A program made the position numbers and the translations under genes. Positions 1 through 8,320 of a stretch of 64,000 nucleotides of DNA are shown here, piece by piece. The notes below the pieces were generated by a model. That model worked only from the letters and a program-made list of their open reading frames with translations. It made no database searches and was not told the origin of the DNA. Source of the stretch: Marinihelvus sp963695135 (GTDB lineage: Bacteria; Pseudomonadota; Gammaproteobacteria; Xanthomonadales; SZUA-36); assembly GCA_963695135.1 (NCBI GenBank), contig CAVOGA010000002.1, forward strand, positions 620,001-684,000, in the 5' to 3' direction. Positions within the stretch are counted from its first letter, which is position 1, and every line of letters starts with the position of its first letter.

Positions 1-1991
1 TGAATACCGCGCATCAGGCTCGCGAAGGCGATCTGTTCCTGGCTGGCCTGGGCCTGGCCTTCGGAGATTCCCTTGCGCCCGGTCGAGTCGGGGAACATGC
101 GGAACGCGCTGTTCATCACGATCTCTGACATCTTCGGCGCCACCGCATGCAGCACCTGCGCAAAGATTCCCAGGCGCGTTGCGATGCGCTGCGGGCCGGT
201 AGATCACCGCCTGCTTGACCATATCCGCCGCTTCTTCCGGGCTGATCGTCGGTACGTGGTCATAGATTTTCGTCGGCGCGATCATGGGGGTGCGCACCAG
301 CGGCATGTTGATGGTGGTGAAGGACACGCCGGTATCGCTGAACTCGGTCGAAGCGCAGCGTGAAAACGCGTCCAGCGCGGCCTTGGAGGCCACGTAGGCG
401 GAAAACCGTGGCGCATTGCTCAGCACGCCAATGGAAGAAATGTTCACGAACTGGCCTTCACGGGCCTTCGTCATGTGCGGCAGGCAGCGCATGATCAGCC
501 GCAGGCTGCCGAAGTAATTGAGCTGCATGGTGCGCTCAAAATCATGGAAGCGGTCGTAGGAATGCTGGATCGAACGGCGGATTGAGCGCCCGGCGTTATT
601 GACCAGTACGTTGATGCCGCCAAGGTCCTTGATGATGTCATCGATGACCTTGTCACAGGCATCCAGGTCGGTCAGGTCGCAGGGATAGATAGTGCGCCTC
701 ACCGCCCTCTTCCTTTATTTGCGCCTGCGGTTTCCTGCAGGCCCTCGAGGCTGCGCGCAATCAGCACAACCCGGGCGCCGGCCTGGGCCATCATGAACGC
801 GGTGGCCTTGCCGATACCGGATGAGGCTCCCGGTCACCACGATCACCTTGCCCCCGACGTGTCCACGCAGGCTGCGGTCGATGAACAGGTCCGGGTCCAG
901 GTGACGCTCCCAGTAGTCCCACAGGCGCCAGGCATAGGCGTCCAGGTGCGGAACACTGATGCCGCTGCCCTTGAGCGCCGCCTCGGCGTCGCGGTTATCA
1001 AAGCGGGTCGGGTAGTTGACGAACTTCAGTATGTCCGGCGGCAGACCGATAGTCTTTCAGCACCTGCCGTTGGTGATGCGCCGCACCGGCGGCAGCATGG
1101 ACAGGCGCTGAGCGCACGCTGCTGGGAATAAAGCTGAACATGCGCGCATCAATGCGCATGGTCATTTTCGGCGCATGGGCGGCTTCGGCAAACAGGTTCA
1201 GGATTTCGCCGATACGCTGGGGCTTGGAATCCACGAGGTGGAATGCCTTGCCGTCCAGCCGGGGCTTGTGGGCAATGTGCAGGGTGGCCTTGGCCACGTA
1301 ATCCACCGGCACGAGGTTGATCCGGCTGCCCTCGATACCCAGCGTGGGCATCCACGAGCGGCAGCAAATTGCGCATTTTCTGAATGCCCTTGAAGAAAGT
1401 AGTAGGGTCCGTCGACCTTGTCCATTTCCCCGGTCTCCGAGTGCCCGACGACAATCCCGGCCGGTAAACACGCCAGGGAACGCTGCATTCGTTGCGCACG
1501 ATGGCTTCGGAATCATGCTTGGTGCGGAAATAGGGATTGTCCAGGCCCACGGCCTCCTCGAACATGTCTTCGCGGAAGATTCCCGGGAACAGGCCCGCTG
1601 CCGCAATGGAGGACATGTGGTGGAAGTGCTTGGCGCCAATGTCTTCGGCCAGGGCGACCGCGTTGCGCGTGCCATCCACGTTGGCGGCCCATTGTGAATC
1701 CGCGTCGGCCGCCAGGTCGTAAATCGCGGCCAGGTGGAAGAAGTGGTCAATGCTGCCCTTGAGCTTTTTGCGCTGGGCTGCGCTGACGCCGAGCTGATTG
1801 CGCGTCAGATCGCCGGTTACGGCCACCAGTTTTTTACCTGCCTCGCCCAATTCGGCCTGCAGGACATTGAATTTCTTTTTCGACCCGCTCCGGACCAGCA
1901 CGTAAACCGTGCCGACCCGTTTGCGTTTGAGCAGTTCCTTGATCAGGTTTTTGCCGATAAACCCGGTGCCACCGGTGATGAAATAGTTCAT
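1..1991 (-). CDS. Two-domain fatty acyl-CoA reductase (SDR), frameshifted, 3' end outside window
   Basis: Likely reduces fatty acyl-CoA (or acyl-ACP) to aldehyde and alcohol, supplying alcohol for wax esters. The N-terminal domain (about 1130-1991) is an extended SDR / male-sterility-type domain: it opens MNYFITGGTGFIGKNL (GxxGxxG NAD(P) motif) and has a YxxxK-like region (YFRTKHDSE). The C-terminal domain (about 1-860) is a second SDR with VVTGASSGIGKA, NNAGRS and YVASKAALDAF, recovered by switching frames. This two-SDR order matches the Marinobacter-type fatty acyl-CoA reductase of about 660 residues. At least nine frame changes are needed (near 200, 705, 735, 823, 1050, 1065, 1112, 1350 and 1465), several fixed by removing one base. 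The protein still reads EQIAFASLMRGI at base 1, so a few residues and the stop lie outside. The family call is good; the exact substrate is inferred. It could be a real pseudogene, but conserved residues persist on both sides of every break. Confidence 0.75.
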
Positions 1992-2032
1992 GTGTGATTC
2001 CTTGCGCGTGCCCTGCCAATGACCTGTTGGTT

Positions 2033-2047
2033 GATCGTGTTACGATC
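2033..2047. promoter_or_regulatory. Inverted repeat in the divergent promoter region, candidate operator
   Basis: A perfect 6-bp inverted repeat, GATCGT-GTT-ACGATC, lies in the 118-bp gap between the divergent acyl-CoA reductase gene and the acyl-CoA-binding protein gene. Size and symmetry suit a TetR-family dimer, and a TetR gene begins 370 bp away, but binding is inference only. Confidence 0.35.
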
Positions 2048-2109
2048 GAGAGATGGGATATTAGCAGAAGCCTCCGGGGCATTTCCGTAACCGTGCAAAG
2101 GGAGTCAGA

Positions 2110-2376
2110 ATGAGCGAGCATCAAGAACAGTTCGAACAGGCCGCAGCCGCCGTCAAAACACTTGCGGAAAAGCCGGACAACGATACGCTGCTGAAGCTCT
2201 ATGCCTTGTACAAGCAAGGCAGCGAGGGGGACGTAAACGGCGAGAAGCCCGGCTTTTTCGATTTCGTCGGCGCGGCCAAGTACGAGGCCTGGGAAAAGCT
2301 GGCCGGCACCCCGCAGGAGCAGGCACAGCTTGAATACGTGAAACTGGTTCGCGCCCTTGGCGCCAGCGTCGACTGA
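2110..2376 (+). CDS. Acyl-CoA-binding protein (ACBP)
   Basis: An 88-residue soluble protein, the usual size for a free-standing ACBP, which binds long-chain acyl-CoA and buffers or delivers it in the cytoplasm. The hallmark segment YALYKQGSEGDVN is at residues 31-43, followed by PGFFDF and KYEAWEKL (57-64); the Tyr and Lys residues that contact the CoA phosphates in the family are present. ATG at 2110 is preceded by AAAGGGAG about 6 bases upstream. It is divergent from the acyl-CoA reductase gene and 39 bp upstream of a TetR regulator on the same strand, so the two probably share a transcript. ACBP genes are uncommon in bacteria; here the neighbours suggest a role in feeding acyl-CoA to storage-lipid synthesis. 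Confidence 0.93.
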   Translation: MSEHQEQFEQAAAAVKTLAEKPDNDTLLKLYALYKQGSEGDVNGEKPGFFDFVGAAKYEAWEKLAGTPQEQAQLEYVKLVRALGASVD

Positions 2377-2415
2377 GCGCGGCCACGGGTTACGCACTGA
2401 CAGGCCGCTCGCAGC

Positions 2416-3057
2416 ATGGCACGCCGGGACACGCGGGAACTGATTCTGCAAACCAGCCTGGCCCTGTTCAACGAACAGGGTGAGCCCAATGTTTCAACCA
2501 ACGAAATAGCACTTGAGGCCGACATCAGCCCGGGCAACCTCTACTACCATTTTCACAACCGGGACGAGATCTCCCTGGAGCTCTTCAAGCGCTACCTGGT
2601 TGAGCTCACGCCGTTGCTGGAGCCGGCGGAGGAGACCGAACCACCGGGGATCGAGGAACTGTATCTGCGCCTGCACCTGATATTCGAAGCCATGGGGCGT
2701 TACCGCTTCATCTACCGCAATCTCGCGGACCTGTACCAGCGCATCGATAATCTCCGGCAGGCGATCAGCGGCCTGCTGGGCCGCATCGAGGCCGCTTTGA
2801 AGCACCTGCTGGAGCGCCTGGAGCGTGCGGGCATGATGAGCATCAGTCATGCGGATGCCGACGCACTGGTCAGCAACGTCGTGCTCCAGATGACCTACTG
2901 GATAGGCTATGCGGAGGTACGCGACCCGGAGGGGCTGAATGATGGCACCGCGCTGACCACGGCGGCAGGTCGCGTGTTGTACCTGTTCGTGCCCTACCTG
3001 GCGCCGCGCCAGGCGGAACAGTTCCGGACCCTGGCGGAGGATTACCTGAACGCATAA
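2416..3057 (+). CDS. TetR/AcrR-family transcriptional regulator
   Basis: A 213-residue protein with a typical TetR N-terminal helix-turn-helix: TRELILQTSLALFNE (helix 1), then VSTNEIALEADISPGNLYYH containing the recognition helix (about residues 26-46). The C-terminal half is an all-helical ligand/dimer domain without a recognisable ligand signature. It follows the ACBP gene by 39 bp and faces the phasin gene. Related regulators in Pseudomonas-like genomes often sit next to phasin or fatty-acid genes, so a fatty acyl-CoA ligand is a reasonable guess but is not shown by the sequence. Possible targets are the divergent promoter with the palindrome at 2033-2047. Confidence 0.9.
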   Translation: MARRDTRELILQTSLALFNEQGEPNVSTNEIALEADISPGNLYYHFHNRDEISLELFKRYLVELTPLLEPAEETEPPGIEELYLRLHLIFEAMGRYRFIYRNLADLYQRIDNLRQAISGLLGRIEAALKHLLERLERAGMMSISHADADALVSNVVLQMTYWIGYAEVRDPEGLNDGTALTTAAGRVLYLFVPYLAPRQAEQFRTLAEDYLNA

Positions 3058-3084
3058 AAAAGGGCCGGCATGGCGCCGGCCCTT
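3054..3084 (-). terminator. Rho-independent terminator of the phasin gene
   Basis: A 10-bp stem (AAGGGCCGGC / GCCGGCCCTT, arms 3060-3069 and 3075-3084) with a 5-base loop is followed on the minus strand by a run of Ts (3061-3055). It lies just past the convergent TetR stop and may also help end that transcript. Confidence 0.85.
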
Positions 3085-3129
3085 AAAAGCTCCCCGGGGT
3101 GAGGGAGCAAGGGGATCACGTTACGTTGT

Positions 3130-3741
3130 TCAGGCGGCTTTGCTGCCTGCGTCCTTCGCTTCCGGCTGTGCGATGACCGGTTTGGCAACATCAGCCTTTG
3201 CAACTTCGGTCCTGGCTACTTCAGTCTTGGCTACTTCAGTCTTTTTGGCCACCGGCTTTTTGACCGGCTTTTTAACGGCCGGCTTTTCCGCCAGCTTGGC
3301 CACCTGGTCAGACAGCTTCTGCACACGGGCCGACAGCTTGTTGACGTCGTCCGAGGTCGGGACACCGAGGCGGCCCAGGACACGTGCAACCCGCTCTTCG
3401 AACAGGTGCTCCAGCTTGTCCAGGTTACCGGTCGCCTGCTTGCGAACCGACTCAACACGATGTTCAACGTCGCCGCGCAGGTTCACAACCGTGCCTTCGA
3501 CTTCCTTGCGCGTGCTTTTTTCGATCTTGGCGCCTTCTTCAACCAGCTTTTCAAAGAGGTGGTTGCCCTGGTCGAAGAGCTTGTTGCCCTGCTCTACCAG
3601 CTTGCCGCCTTCCTTCTGGGCGATGGAGAATGCACCGAGACCGGCGAGCCAGACGTCACGCGCTGAATCCAGCACCTGGTCCGTCAACTTGCTTGCCGCG
3701 CCTTTCGGCTGTACCTTCTTTTTCAACGCTTTCTGTGCCAT
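3130..3741 (-). CDS. Phasin-family granule-associated protein with Lys/Ala-rich tail
   Basis: 203 residues. The N-terminal two thirds match the PhaF/PhaI-type phasin domain: DSARDVWLAGLGAFSIAQKEG, amphipathic helices and a long coiled-coil-prone stretch (about 15-135). Such proteins coat polyhydroxyalkanoate granules and limit their size and coalescence. The last 60 residues are a low-complexity tail rich in Lys, Ala, Val and Pro, with KPVKKPVAKK and a TEVAK repeat. PhaF has a comparable basic DNA-binding tail, so nucleoid attachment of granules is possible; this tail is shorter. The start is supported by GGAGG six bases upstream of ATG (3741). No PHA synthase is in the window, and the protein lies between wax-ester genes, so it might coat neutral-lipid bodies instead. 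Confidence 0.9.
   Translation of the reverse strand: MAQKALKKKVQPKGAASKLTDQVLDSARDVWLAGLGAFSIAQKEGGKLVEQGNKLFDQGNHLFEKLVEEGAKIEKSTRKEVEGTVVNLRGDVEHRVESVRKQATGNLDKLEHLFEERVARVLGRLGVPTSDDVNKLSARVQKLSDQVAKLAEKPAVKKPVKKPVAKKTEVAKTEVARTEVAKADVAKPVIAQPEAKDAGSKAA
3198..3242 (-). repeat. Three tandem 15-bp units in the phasin tail
   Basis: Three consecutive 15-bp units, the last two identical and the first diverged, encode the five-residue repeat T-E-V-A-K/R in the phasin tail. This is a likely site of slippage and length variation between strains. Confidence 0.8.
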
Positions 3742-3859
3742 TTCAAACCTCCAGTGGTCAGGCAGTTCAGATCATGGAGTGAATTTTGGGGCAATAAATT
3801 AGAGCAATCACACTAGATTTCCGATCCTGGCCGGCATGGTTTTGGGGGACGCAGCACTG

Positions 3860-4718
3860 ATGAGCAACTGGAACGATTTTCCGCACGACGCGAGCGAATT
3901 CAGCTTCGCCGGTGAAGCCCTTGAGGCGGCCTGGGCCGACCTGCACACGGGCGACCGCGAGCCCTGGCCGGACGTCGCGCACCTGCAGAATGATGCTGGA
4001 AAAGCACCCTGCAGCGGCTCCGCCGGACTTTGACGGCGATCTCGAGGCCCTCGCCGCGCAGACTTCGTGACGCCTGGCGGTGCTTTCACAGCGGCGATTT
4101 TGGCGGTGCGATTGAGCGGGGCTCGGCGATTGGCGTGCTGGGTCATGCCCCCGCCAACAAGGCGGCCGGCATTTACGCCCATTACCTGGAGCCGGATGAA
4201 TCGGTCCAGCAGGGGATTCTACCTGGCCGCGGCGCAGCGCGCCGAGGAGGCCATCGCACTGCTGCCCGATGACCCCAACAGCTGGTATTTCCATGCCTTT
4301 AACCTGGGACGTTACAGCCAGTCCATCTCGATCGTTACGCGCCCTTGCGCCAGGGCATCGGCGGCAAAATCCAGGACAGCCTGAAGCAGGCCCTGGAGCG
4401 CTCACCCGGACCATGCCGAGGCACACACCGCCATGGGCCTGTACAACGCCGAGATCGTCGACAAGATCGGCAAGATGATTGGCGCCATGACCTATGGCGC
4501 CAGTGCGGACAAGGCCATCGCCCATTTTGAACTGGCGCTGGAGAACAACCCGGCCTCACCGATCGCCCACATGGAGTACGGGAATGGTCTGTACATGCTG
4601 TATGGCGACAAGGCGCTGGACCAGGTAACAGAACTTTACGTGGCTGCCTCGGAACTGCAAGCCGCGGGACGCGATGGAATTGCTGGACGTGGAGAGCGCC
4701 CTAGCCGAGCTCGAATAA
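3860..4718 (+). CDS. Conserved helical-repeat (TPR-like) protein, frameshifted
   Basis: Reconstructed as a protein of about 285 residues by joining segments in different frames; breaks fall near 4060, 4215, 4335, 4400 and 4665. Recognisable stretches are SEFSFAGEALEAAW, RDAWRCFHSGDFGGAI, AEEAIALLPDDPNSWYF, HAEAHTAMGLYNAEI, AIAHFELALENNPASPIA and a C-terminal ALAELE. The pattern of A-x-x-L-x-x-N/D-P helices resembles tetratricopeptide repeats. No signal peptide is evident. ATG 3860 has GGGGGA upstream; an in-frame ATG at 3836 is possible. Its 3' end overlaps the convergent wax ester synthase by 18 bp. I do not recognise the family or assign a function; position suggests a role linked to storage lipids. 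Confidence 0.6.
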
Positions 4719-6137
4719 GTCCTCGGCCTCACCCGCGTCGGGCCGGCCTTGCAGGGGCAGCATCATGCCCAGGTAGAGCAGCTTTTCAAACTCCGGGCGA
4801 AAGTGCTCAATGATTTTCTGCGGGTCCGGCACCAGCCGGCGATCGGTGATCACCCCGAAAAACACCTTGCCGTTATAGCTCAGGATACTGATACCCATGC
4901 CGATACTGCCGTTCTGCGGAACCCAGAACATCAGGTCCCGCATGCGCGAGCCGGCCAGAAACAGCGGCTGCTGAGGACCGGGCACATTGGTCAGCACGGC
5001 GGACGCCTTCTCGCTCAGCAGATCGAGCACCGGTTTTTGCAACATTGACGGGCCCATGCCCAGCGCCGCCAGAAAACCGAAGGTCACGGCGGCCTGCTTG
5101 GAGTTCTTCAGCTGGTTCATGCGGTCGTTGACCACGTACAGCCGCTCCAGCGGGTTTTCCAGGCTGATCGGCAACTCGAGAAACACCAGGCCGAAATGGT
5201 TACCCAGCTCGTACCGCGTGCTCCAGCGGGCGCAAATTGACCGGCACGGTGGCGCGTATGTCATGTTTCGCATCCTGCGGGGCGTCGCTGTCGAGCAGGT
5301 AACGGCGCATGGCGCCGCTGGCGCAGGCGATCAGCACATCGTTGACCGTGCAACCGAAGGCGCGCCCGACGGATTTGACCTCTTCCAGGTCCAGCGGCTC
5401 AGCCCAGGCGACCTCCTTGCGGACACCCAGCGTTCCCTTGAGGCGGGTGCGCGGGTCGTTGGACAGCGTCAGGGCGTGGGCCAGTTCGCTGGCGATTTCA
5501 CCGGCCTCGTTGGCGAAATGGCTCGCGCGGGCGGGTTCTGCAGCAGGCTGAGCCCCTCCTCCACCACTTTCTGTCCATAGTGAACCGCCGCATCGAACCC
5601 GTCCCTGGCCGGCTCCAGCAGACGCTGGAAAACCGCCGACTCCCGCGAGCGCTTTTTCTTCCAAGCCTTCGGGTCGCGTGACGAGGGACGCGGTTCCGGC
5701 CCGGTGTCGGTCAGCGAGAGAAACACCTGCACCAGCGCAATGCCGTCGGCAATGCAGTGATGGATACGGACGATAACGACCGGTCCTTCCACGTAGTTTT
5801 CCACCACGTCGAATTGCCACAGGGGACGTGACGGCTTCAGCGGTGAGGAGGCAAGGTCGGCGACGAGAATCCGCAACTCGGCCTCATCGGCGGCGCCGGG
5901 CAGCGCAATGCGACGCACGTGGGCCCGCAGGTCAAAATCCTCATCGAGTTCCCAGCTGGCGCCGGCGGCAGTGTCGACCACCTTCTGGCGAAAGCGGTCA
6001 TAGACCAGGAAACGGCGTTCCACGGTGTCCAGCAGGCGTTCGTAATCGATCGCGTCGTCCAGGCCGATCACGCCGGTGATCATCATCAGGTTGTTGGGCT
6101 GCTCCATGCGCAGCCAGGCCGTATCGACCTTGGACAT
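4701..6137 (-). CDS. Wax ester synthase / diacylglycerol acyltransferase (WS/DGAT), frameshifted
   Basis: Esterifies fatty acyl-CoA with long-chain alcohols (wax esters) or diacylglycerol (triacylglycerol). The catalytic HHxxxDG motif is present as HHCIADG (about residues 126-132), together with the upstream PLWQ motif, NDVLIACASGAMRRYL near the middle and LTNVPGP in the C-terminal half. Length, about 478 residues, fits the family. Two frame changes are required (near 5530 and 5212) and the homology continues directly across both. ATG 6137 (MSKVDTAWL) is preferred: it has AGGGAG five bases upstream and fits the family's N-terminus; the longer frame would need a TTG overlapping purF. It lies 23 bp after purF on the same strand, so it may be cotranscribed with that cluster. 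It ends in GEAEDLFELG, overlapping the convergent gene. Confidence 0.88.
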
Positions 6138-6160
6138 CGGCTCCCTGTTCGGCGGCTTGT

Positions 6161-7657
6161 TCAACCGGCCATCCGCGGCACGCTGGCGACACGCCGGGTG
6201 GCCTTGACGGCATCAGACCGTCTTGCCTCGAGCGCTTCGAGGTAGCCGGGCTCGACACCGGTGACGTACTCGCCGGAGAAACAGGAGGTGTCGAACTGGC
6301 GGATGCTGTCGTTGCCTTCCTTGCAGGCCTCAACCAGGTCATCGAGGTCCTGGTAGATCAGGCGATCAGCGCCGAGAAACTCGCGAATTTCCTCGACTGT
6401 ACGGCCGCTGGCGACCAGTTCGGAGGTGGCCGGCATGTCGATCCCGTAGATGTTGGCGTAGCGCACCGGCGGCGAGGCGGAGGCGAAGTACACGTTCCGC
6501 GCGCCGGCCTCGCGGGCCATCTGGATGATCTGGCGCGAGGTCGTGCCCCGCACAATGGAGTCGTCCACCAGCAGCACGTTTTTCCGGCGAAATTCGAGAC
6601 TGATCGGGTTCAGCTTGCGGCGCACGGATTTCTTGCGCTCCGCCTGGCCCGGCATGATGAAGGTCCGGCCGATATAGCGGTTCTTCATCAGCCCTTCGCG
6701 GTACTTGACGTCCAGCTCGTAGGCCAGCGGCAGGGAGGAGGTACGGCTGGTATCGGGCACCGGAATGACCACGTCGATGTCGTGATCCGGCCATTCGCGA
6801 AGAATCTTGCGGGCCAGGGCCTCGCCCATGCGCAGGCGGGACTTGTAGACCGAGACATCATCCATCATCGAGTCCGGACGCGCGAAATACACGTGCTCGA
6901 AAATGCAGGGCGTGAGGGGCTTTGCCAGCGGTGATTCGTGGCAGAACAACTCGCCCTCCTTGGAGATGTAAATCGTCTCGCCGGGCTTGAGGTCGCGCAC
7001 CAGTTCAAAACCGATGGCATCCAGGGCGACGCTCTCCGAGGTGATCGCATACTCCATGCCCCGGGATGTCTCGCGCTGACCCAGCACCGCGGGGCGGATG
7101 CCATAGGGGTCACGGAAGCCGACGAGCCCGTGGTCGGCAATCAGCGCCACGGCGGAATAGGCGCCCTCGCAGCGACGATGTACTGCATCGACTGCCCGGA
7201 ATATGTCGTCCGGACGCGGCCTGCTGCCCGCCGTGAGGTTCAGCTCATGGGCAAAAACGTTAAGCAGGACTTCCGAGTCGGATTCCGTGTTCAGGTGCCG
7301 GCGGTCACTTTCAAAAAGCTCCGCCGCCAGAATGTCGGTATTGATCAGGTTGCCGTTATGCCCCAGGGCGATGCCAAACGGCGAATTGACGTAAAACGGC
7401 TGGCTCTCCGCCGAGTTGTCACCCCCGGCGGTCGGGTAACGCACGTGGCCGATACCCACGTTACCCAGCAGATGGCGCATGTCGCTGCCGCTGAACACGT
7501 CGCGCACGAGGCCGTTGTCCTTGTGCAGGTTCAGGCGGTGACCGTCCAGGGTTGCGATCCCGGCCGCGTCCTGTCCACGATGCTGCAGCATCGTTAATGC
7601 GTCATAAATGGCCGGTGCAACGAGGTCGTGACCTACAATTCCAATGATTCCACACAT
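6161..7657 (-). CDS. purF: Amidophosphoribosyltransferase
   Basis: First committed step of purine synthesis: PRPP plus glutamine gives 5-phosphoribosylamine. 498 residues, close to the usual 500. The start is fixed by the mechanism: an upstream in-frame ATG exists, but the N-terminal nucleophile Cys must follow the initiator Met, and MCGIIGIVG begins at 7657. The glutaminase part contains NGNLIN and the amidotransferase fold. The PRPP-binding loop VLLVDDSIVRGTTS is in the C-terminal half, and ASPPVRYANIYGIDMP and DRLIYQDLDDL are typical of bacterial PurF. It follows cvpA, the same order as in many proteobacteria. Confidence 0.97.
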   Translation of the reverse strand: MCGIIGIVGHDLVAPAIYDALTMLQHRGQDAAGIATLDGHRLNLHKDNGLVRDVFSGSDMRHLLGNVGIGHVRYPTAGGDNSAESQPFYVNSPFGIALGHNGNLINTDILAAELFESDRRHLNTESDSEVLLNVFAHELNLTAGSRPRPDDIFRAVDAVHRRCEGAYSAVALIADHGLVGFRDPYGIRPAVLGQRETSRGMEYAITSESVALDAIGFELVRDLKPGETIYISKEGELFCHESPLAKPLTPCIFEHVYFARPDSMMDDVSVYKSRLRMGEALARKILREWPDHDIDVVIPVPDTSRTSSLPLAYELDVKYREGLMKNRYIGRTFIMPGQAERKKSVRRKLNPISLEFRRKNVLLVDDSIVRGTTSRQIIQMAREAGARNVYFASASPPVRYANIYGIDMPATSELVASGRTVEEIREFLGADRLIYQDLDDLVEACKEGNDSIRQFDTSCFSGEYVTGVEPGYLEALEARRSDAVKATRRVASVPRMAG

Positions 7658-7723
7658 CTGGTCGCTACCCCTGTCCTGCCACCATGCCGGCGACGCGGCG
7701 AATTCTAACACGCTGCCGGCCGG

Positions 7724-8320
7724 CTATGTTTCCGTTGACCCCGTGAACTGCCCGGCACTGGCGTCCGGCGTCGCAGCCGCCCCGGATTCGGGGCTGGCAT
7801 CCCCGGGCGCCGCGGGCTGCGGATAAAGGTCAAGATATTCGTGGGCAACATCCGGCAAAAAGGCCCCGGTCCATTCCGCCAGCGGCAACAAGCCCTGGAT
7901 GACCCGTGACTCCTGCCACCACGGATCAAGGGGCACGGGAGTGAAGCCCGCCGCGAGGATCAGCGCGATCAGCAACAACAGTCCGCGAGCCGCGCCGAAC
8001 ACGGCGCCCACCAGGCGGTCCGTGCCACTCAAACCGGTCTTTTCCACCAGCTTGCCGACGATAAACGTCAGCAGTCCGCCGGTCACCAGCACCACGAGGA
8101 ACACGGCCGCGAAGGCCAGCCCGCTGCGTGCCGAGGGCAGGTCCACGTGCGGTTCGAGAAGAACCGCGATATTTCCGGAAAAGTGAAACGCCGCGAGGAA
8201 GGCAAACACCCAGACTGCCAGGGCGAAGACCTCCTTGATGAAGCCGCGCCAGAGACCAACAATGGTCGACAGGACGACCAGCCCCAGCAGGATCAGGTCA
8301 ACGGTGGTAAAGCCGCTCAT
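7724..8320 (-). CDS. cvpA: CvpA-family inner-membrane protein
   Basis: 198 residues with four predicted membrane helices: VDLILLGLVVLSTIVGLWRG, KEVFALAVWVFAFLAAFHF, SGLAFAAVFLVVLVTGGLL and RGLLLLIALILAAGF. The motif G-x-x-R-G-F-x-K-E is characteristic of CvpA, a protein needed for colicin V production and later linked to envelope stress. The C-terminus is a Pro/Ala-rich cytoplasmic or periplasmic tail. Its ATG overlaps the upstream SPOR-domain gene stop by 4 bp (translational coupling), and purF follows 66 bp downstream, the classic arrangement. Confidence 0.93.
   Translation of the reverse strand: MSGFTTVDLILLGLVVLSTIVGLWRGFIKEVFALAVWVFAFLAAFHFSGNIAVLLEPHVDLPSARSGLAFAAVFLVVLVTGGLLTFIVGKLVEKTGLSGTDRLVGAVFGAARGLLLLIALILAAGFTPVPLDPWWQESRVIQGLLPLAEWTGAFLPDVAHEYLDLYPQPAAPGDASPESGAAATPDASAGQFTGSTET

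Noticed and set aside
3860..4718. Calling the helical-repeat protein a TRAP transporter TatT-like lipoprotein
   Set aside because: The helical spacing is similar, but there is no lipobox or signal peptide and the sequence is too fragmented to support it.
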